From positions 6,151-70,150 of the forward strand of contig CAJNOL010000638.1 of the NCBI GenBank assembly GCA_905250125.1: a stretch of DNA of 64,000 nt, given 5' to 3'. Of the stretch, positions 57,815 to 64,000 are shown piece after piece. Both the position numbers and the translations under genes were made by a program. This stretch comes from Rotaria sordida. Lineage: Eukaryota > Rotifera > Eurotatoria > Philodinida > Philodinidae. The notes beneath the pieces are model-generated. The model was not told where the DNA came from. It did not search any database and saw only the letters and a list, made by a program, of their open reading frames with translations. Each line of letters begins with the position of its first letter. The stretch's first letter is position 1.

Positions 57815-59765
57815 TACTTTGATATTCTCAATGAAATTTTCTAATCGAAATTTGATATTCATTCCGAAGATATTATTATCCACGGACTTGATTGTTTGTT
57901 GAATAATTTGGCAACGCTGATAACTATCGAGTTTAAGCTTTCACCGTTCGAGAGAGCATGCGTAGGAATAGAAGTCTACCTGAGAAACAGAATACTTGAA
58001 AATTTTTCTAGCGGATTCTAGGATTGTTTTTTGGAAAATCACTGGCTGATTAGTTGTATTTTTAAATGAAATTGAAAATTCAATATTTTGAGAAAGAAAT
58101 AATTTCATTTTCAGGTAAATACCTAAGAAAGGGTCGAAAACGCCTAAAAATTTCGGGATTTATTAAGTAGACATTACCCAGGCGAGTAAAAAATAAGGGA
58201 AGACTCCCGACATAACTAGTCTTAGATGTTCGCAATGCCGTCTGGTCTGGTCTGAAATAACTTTTAGCCTATCAGGACTAGTCGCCTTTATGAGCAACGT
58301 CTTGCAACTAAATATAGACTAGTCCGTTTTGTCTTGTTCATATTGTCCAGATGCGTCAGTGTAACAACAAAAAACTAGAAGAAAAGCAGACGATGAGTGG
58401 ATTCGAATATTCAAGCCGATACCTGCCTAGTCTAGAATGTTTTCAATAGTGATGCGGACTAATTTGAAGAGTCATTTGTATTGACCATGACTATTGGTTT
58501 TCAAGAAGTAGTGTAAATCCTGGTTCAGACTAGTCTAAACTCTTCGAACGATCCTTTTTGCTTGAACTTAATTGTCCGAACGACTCGTTTGTATCGAGAC
58601 TAGAATAATGTATAATGCAATACAAGAAATTTTTGAGTATTTACATTATTTTCTACAATACCTAATGAGAATTCGATGCATTTAAAATATAAATCATTTA
58701 GTAAAGTAATGATCATTTTGTTACTATTCTCAATAAGAAGAGTCTTTCAAGGTAACAGTAACGTCAAGAATTGATGGCATATTTGATCATATGCAATTTA
58801 ACTGGTTTGTACCACAAGGTAGCTATCGAGGACATTGACAAAAATATTAATTTTGTACTTTCATACTACCATTACAAAGATACATTGAGATACAAAAAAG
58901 TACATAAAAATACAAAGTAATTGTTTATATCCTAACGAGAATTGTCTATCAACATCCTTTAAAGTTGATAGATTTAAAAATAATTTTATCAAAAAAAACA
59001 AAAATTTAAATATCTTTATACGATTATTTTATAGATTTAAATGAAAAACATTTTAGTTTATGTTCAAATTTAAAAAGTTCAGAATTGCGAATTTGTTTAA
59101 ACTTGTTTAATTAATTTTCGATTTTATAATAAGTATTTGAGTCAAACTATATTAATTAGTATGTTTGAATGTGTATTGACACTTAAACATTAGTTACTTT
59201 ACCATATATAGTTCACCCGGATAAGCGATAGGTAAGTAATATATTGCATGCATGTTTGAATCTAACCTACTACAATATTTCTATTCATTTAGACTAGACC
59301 ATTACATAAGATGCAGCGTCACGGACGTTCTTTCTTTTTTTGAATTTAAAACTTATTTTGGACGGGATCAAAGATTTGATACGATTTCGGACTAGTCATG
59401 TAGTAGAATTTTTTGAGAAAAAGACTAGAAAAATGATTAATCTTTTTTACCTGTCCTTTTTTCTCCTGGAGTGAGCTACAATATGGCTAAATTGAAGATA
59501 TAGCTAATCAAGCGAATCGGAGAGTGATTTTCCAAAAAAATCTCTGAAATCTTCTAGAAAATTTTTCAAATATTTTGATTTTCAGGTAAACTTGTACGCC
59601 TAATCGTGCTCTTTCTAATGACGAAAACCCGAGCTCGATAGCTATCAGTATTGTCGAATTATTCAACAAATAATAGAGTCCATTCTTGTTTGAAATGAAT
59701 AATAGTATCTTCGAACTGACTAATATCAAATTTCGATTAGAAAATTTCATTGACGGTATTAAAGC
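57815..59765. repeat. 2-kb element with about 230-bp inverted ends
   Basis: The plus strand at 57815-58045 and the minus strand at 59765-59525 share sequence: AATGAAATTTTCTAATCGAA occurs in both, each translatable as MKFSNRNLI. The interior (58180-59460) has repeated ACTAGTC words but no recognisable transposase. Confidence 0.75.
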
Positions 59766-59799
59766 ATGGTTCAACTGGGTCCAAAAATTTTGGACTCGA

Positions 59800-60883
59800 T
59801 TTATTCGGTTTGAATTACATGGGTGTTTACTACTGTTATAAACTTATATAAGAAATGTCTCAATTTTAGAATATATCAAAATTTATGTGATTCGAAACGA
59901 ACATAAACTGTCCGTAGATTGTTCGATATAATGTCCGTTATACCAACAATAGTTTGATACTTAAACAATTGGCTATCCTTTGATCACGTTTCACTAATAG
60001 TGCAAACATTATGAATCAATAATTGATACTTTTGACGTTATTCTCTCTAGGTTCTTACTTTTTTTTGTTTGGCCATCAGTTAAGATTTTATTTTATTTAT
60101 ACTTTAGCATGAAGTTTTTACCCGAAAAAAAAAGATCTTGACTGTCTAAAAAGATGCATGTTATCTTCTATTCTTGACTGATAAGATAAATATTATCTCT
60201 TCACACAAAATTCTTTTGTTCTAGATTTCTTGTCTAATTCTCGTGACTTAGTTATAGTCTCTACTATATGTCAATAAGACTAATTTTATTCGTTATTGTT
60301 CTATTTTATTTTCAGCTTTGAAAGAAATACATTCAAGATCATGAAATTTCAAATGAAATACAAGAACACCTACACCCACATTTATAATGATAAAAGAAAA
60401 AAATAATAATTTATTTACATTAAAAATAGATCTAGTGTCTTCTTCCTGCGAACGATGGTTCGTATTCTTAATAAACACGATCCCAAAATACTGGTCTGGT
60501 TTACAATATAATATGATACGTAAAAACAAGAACCTGGAAAGGATAGGCCTTAGAACGCCGATTGATAGTGGTTGTGCTACTTGGTTAGATCACATAAAAA
60601 ATAATAATTTAATATAGTGCCAAGTTTGAAAAACCTAATAGTTATTGAACAATTGCGAAACTTTTCGATTTGACATTGTTGTAAACATAATGATAAAAAT
60701 TTAATTTAGAATTTACATGATGAAGTTTGACAGCATGTGTATCGTATCCTAATCTCACTTTCTCGTATATTGATAAAGAGTTGTAAAAGAGTATTGATGT
60801 CGAAAAAGTGATTTAAAGTTTATCCGTGTTTTACATAATGGATATGTTTAACTTAAACTTCTTTACATATTTTGATTTACTCA
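59800..60883. other. Intergenic, nothing recognised
   Basis: One CACCTACACCCACATT tract at 60366 resembles a telomere hexamer relic. No gene. Confidence 0.3.
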
Positions 60884-60983
60884 NNNNNNNNNNNNNNNNN
60901 NNNNNNNNNNNNNNNNNNNNNNNNNNNNNNNNNNNNNNNNNNNNNNNNNNNNNNNNNNNNNNNNNNNNNNNNNNNNNNNNNNN
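60884..60983. other. Assembly gap (100 N)
   Basis: Exactly 100 N, a conventional gap of unknown length. The flanks do not overlap. Confidence 0.95.
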
Positions 60984-61059
60984 ACCATTATGAAGAAAAG
61001 TCTAAATTTTATCTATTTAATAGTAATCATGAAGACCATCTCCTTTTTCTTTCTATCCA

Positions 61060-61785
61060 TATTTGTTTTTAATATCATTTTTCTTCTACACAATTTATCC
61101 GCCTCTATTTAGAGAGCCCAAAGATTTATAGAAAATTTAATTCTCTATCTAATAGATCGGAAAAATTGCTCATATAGGAAACAAAAAACAAATCGATCAC
61201 TTTTATCAAATACGAATTCTTGAGCCATTACTCATTGGTTCTTCATGTTTTCGTAAAGCTTTTTCCTCCACACAATTTATTTTCTATCTTGAGCTACTAT
61301 ATAGATTTGTATAGAATTTAATTCTCTATACAATAGAGCTAACAAAACGATTATATAGACAACAATGAAAACGTCGATTTTTATCAAATACTCATTGTCG
61401 GAGGATTACCTAATCAATTTTTAATGTTTTTCAAAAGCTTTTACCTCTGCAACATATATCTTTTTCTCTTTCGAAAGCCCATAGATTTGTAGAGAATTTA
61501 ATTCTCTATGTAATAGACCGAAAAAATCGTTTATATAGGTAGCAAAGAAATCGACCTTTTTTAACAAATATTCATTCTCTACCGATGAGTCATCAATTGT
61601 TGGTGTTTCTGAAAAGGTTTTTCTCTACAGGATTTATGATCCTCTCTTCAGAAAGCCTGTAGATTTGTAGAAAATTTAATTATCTATCTAATAGATCGAA
61701 GAAATCGTTTATATAGATAGCAAAGAAAACGTCCATTTTTAACAAATACTCATTCTCTACCGATGAAATGGTAATAGCTGATAGT
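61060..61785 (+). repeat. Four-copy 180-bp tandem repeat
   Basis: The landmark AGATTTGTAGAGAATTTAAT (with variants) starts near 61123, 61304, 61484 and 61662, periods of 181, 180 and 178. Each unit also contains AATAGATCG, ATATAGRTAGCAAAGAAA and ATACTCATTCTCTACCGATG variants. Units are moderately diverged, with the last two closest. The adjacent gap may hide more copies. Confidence 0.85.
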
Positions 61786-61923
61786 GGTAACTTTATTATT
61801 ACTATTTTATGCTGTTTTCTAATGTCGAGATAGATCTACCTATCACATTGCACAATCTTTATCGTTTTTTTCTTTTTGTTTAATTTTCTATCTTAGTTAA
61901 TGAATGAATGCCGTTTAAAAATA

Positions 61924-62854
61924 GTTAGGACATATCAAAAGTAGGAGTGGTGATACTGTAGTGCTGAATATTAAGCTTTAAGAAACTATACCTTTCTATA
62001 TAGTCTGCAAGAGAAAAGAATGCTTTTTTTTCTTTGCTACTTTGATCATACTTCAACTGATATCATAATAATAAAATTTTGATAATATCTGTCTTATTCA
62101 CATGTGCCACCGTTCCATGAATGTTAGTGAGTATTTTATAAATAATGTTTGATAGAAACAAGATAGAAAACTGCAGTTTTCACCGTTCCAAAGAGGAAAT
62201 GAAGATGCATTGAATCATATATTATAGACTTTTCTAATATTGATTTCTCAAGTATTTTTGTTTGATACTCTAAGTGTCAGAAAAATGTTCTTGTTTATGA
62301 ATAACAGAAAAAAAGCACAAAAAAACGTTTTTCACAGCTTTTGCTAAAAAATCATATTGAAGACTCGACTAAAGTGCATATATTATTCATCTCAGCCTTT
62401 CACAGTTTATAGATTTTTGATTAGTGATTTGAATTTATACTTGATAATTGAAAATTCACTGTAAACAACTTATCAGATATTCTTGTTCTTAAAAAGGTCA
62501 ATTGAAAATCTTGCAAAAAACATATTAGGAAATCCTGGAGTATATAGTTCGATGTATCTTCATCTTCTCTTTCGAACAATGAAAACCGCACTTCTCTATC
62601 TTGTTTCTGTCAAAAGTTATTCAAAAAATACAATTGAGTATGTTTTAAAAATGAGTATTAATCTAACCAGCACATATCGTAACGAAACTGATCTTATCGA
62701 AATTTTATTATTGTGATATTAGTTGAAGTATGATCAAATAGCAAAGAAAAATAGAGCATTCTTTTCTCTATCAGACTATATAGAAAAAAGTTTCCTAAAG
62801 CTTAATATTCAGTATTAAAGTGCCACGGCCCCTACTTTTGGTATGCCCTAAGTA
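61924..62854. repeat. Foldback element with TTAGGACATATC ends
   Basis: It starts TTAGGACATATCAAAAGTAG (61925) and ends CTACTTTTGGTATGCCCTAA (62832-62851). Long arms pair, including ACTTCAACTGATATCATAAT (62049) with ATTAGTTGAAGT (62718). Arm segments at 62120-62230 and 62530-62650 share sequence with the 12940-13510 element. Confidence 0.8.
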
Positions 62855-62984
62855 CTTTTATATTATTAAGACTGTTTGAAATAGTGCTATTGATTGTTTT
62901 ATTCTAAGTGATATTTTTGTATGTTAACTTTAATTAACTATTCCTATCTTTCTACAGAAATAAACTATTACTAAACATCAACAT

Positions 62985-64000
62985 TTTTGAAGCGTGATTC
63001 CATCACGACACTATTTTTCACTTGTGAGGCCGAGCTACTATATATTTTGAATTGCTTTTTTTTTCTGTATATAGCTAGTCATCCAAGCGATAACTTTCGT
63101 ATACAAAGCTTTTTTATCACTTCTGTGGTTGAGCCAAAAGTTTTAGCTCTTCACACAACACTGCAACTCGATGTTTATTTTTGATGATTCCGTCACGGAC
63201 CTATATTTAAATCATAAAACTATAAAAGAAGGATAAAATTCAATGAAACTTTCATGACATGTAGAGCAGTCCAACTTATGTATCCTCTGAAAGTAATCAG
63301 CGTTATCCGATTTGAATGTGTTGAGATATTGAGAAAAGAAAGTGAAAAAACGTGATTCTGTCACGCTTGGACAGGTCGTATTCACTTCTCTTTTAGATTA
63401 ATTTTTAGATTGTTTTATAACACTTATTTTTTAGATCCATTTTTTACTATTTTATTTTTAATCTATGTTTTTTACATCTGATTTTTAGATTGCGTTTTTA
63501 AATCGTTAAATGAATTTTTTTTGTATTAATTATTTTACGTTTGTTTTGTAATGTAAGTTTTTCGTTTTCGCTATGTAAGATGTTTTTTTTTGTTTGCTTA
63601 TATTTTTTTAAGTGAAATAAACTAATTTAATTGAAAGATAATTTTTAAATTCACAACAAATATTGACGAGGCAAAAGTTCGAACAGAGCCGGTAAACTGC
63701 GGTTTACCGGAAAAAGTACTAGTGATTTACTGTGATTTATCGCGGTTTTTATCACATGGGTTAATACTTTTAGTATGTATATAGACAACAGAGATACAAG
63801 ACTTGGATAAATTCAAACAACTGACTGTATTTCATCGGAATGACGTAAAAGAAGATTTACTCTTCTTCCTGCTATTCTTAACTTTCCAGCGAAAGTCTTA
63901 CAACGATTGTTAAGTCTACTGTAGATTCAATACGTTTGTGTAGCCTATGTATAAACCTAATGTGATATTGAGGATTACTATATTTACTATCCTATGATTA
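62985..64000. other. Window end: scattered short repeats
   Basis: GTGATTCCATCACG-like words occur at 62994, 63184 and 63352. GGTAAACTGCGGTTTACCGG (63692) with a following TTTATCACATGGG is also found, varied, at 39475-39560 and 39650-39690. The frame 62987-63184 is not recognisable. Confidence 0.35.

Noticed and set aside
1..64000. CRISPR arrays, bacterial operons, rRNA
   Set aside because: None seen; spliceosomal introns and animal gene families show a eukaryotic genome.

Overview
The window looks like a piece of a bdelloid rotifer nuclear genome (AT-rich, Rotaria/Adineta type; the genus is a guess). The reasons are: (i) arrays of the hexamer TGTGGG, the telomere repeat known from bdelloids; (ii) a membrane-anchored kelch-type propeller gene of the MNYPR..HTASVLTNGKVLV class common in bdelloids; (iii) a broken ADP-ribosyltransferase-TPR gene of a bdelloid-expanded type; (iv) a split animal gene (USP9X/fat facets) with about 50-60 bp introns; and (v) very many palindromic (foldback/MITE-like) elements. 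Two 100-N scaffold gaps lie at 36496-36595 and 60884-60983.

Layout. Positions 1-33000 are repeat-rich and gene-poor, like a subtelomeric region. They hold decayed minisatellites, a 1.3-kb palindrome (1261-2555), a pyrimidine-rich degenerate satellite (3190-4720), and two related minus-strand genes (6011-7258 and 10711-11499) with an uncharacterised alpha/beta domain. They also hold a 30-hexamer interstitial telomere array (17986-18182) next to a 33-bp minisatellite, a head-to-head telomere-type array (19940-20165), an ADP-ribosyltransferase/TPR pseudogene (23105-24290) that ends at telomere hexamers, and a kelch-propeller gene (25636-30384) whose 3.5-kb intron carries a 1.4-kb foldback element.

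Positions 33000-57100 are conserved genic DNA: a class A GPCR-like gene (33596-34582, +) and a 41-exon USP9X orthologue on the minus strand (57075 down to 37140). I could trace the USP9X exon chain end to end. All junctions keep phase except one exon with a 2-nt deficit. Seven USP9X introns are enlarged, and nearly all the extra length is mobile-element debris: a Tc1/mariner fossil, several foldback elements, and three copies of one MITE family.

Positions 57100-64000 return to repeats: a 2-kb inverted-repeat element, a four-copy 180-bp tandem repeat, and another foldback element.

The most interesting pattern is the recurrence of short TGTGGG-like tracts followed within tens of bases by CCCACA-like tracts (near 9060, 19940, 20376, 23040, 26360 and 32165). 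One of them abuts the broken end of a coding sequence. This is what telomere addition at a break followed by end-to-end joining would leave. The sequence shows the motif arrangement; the mechanism is inference.
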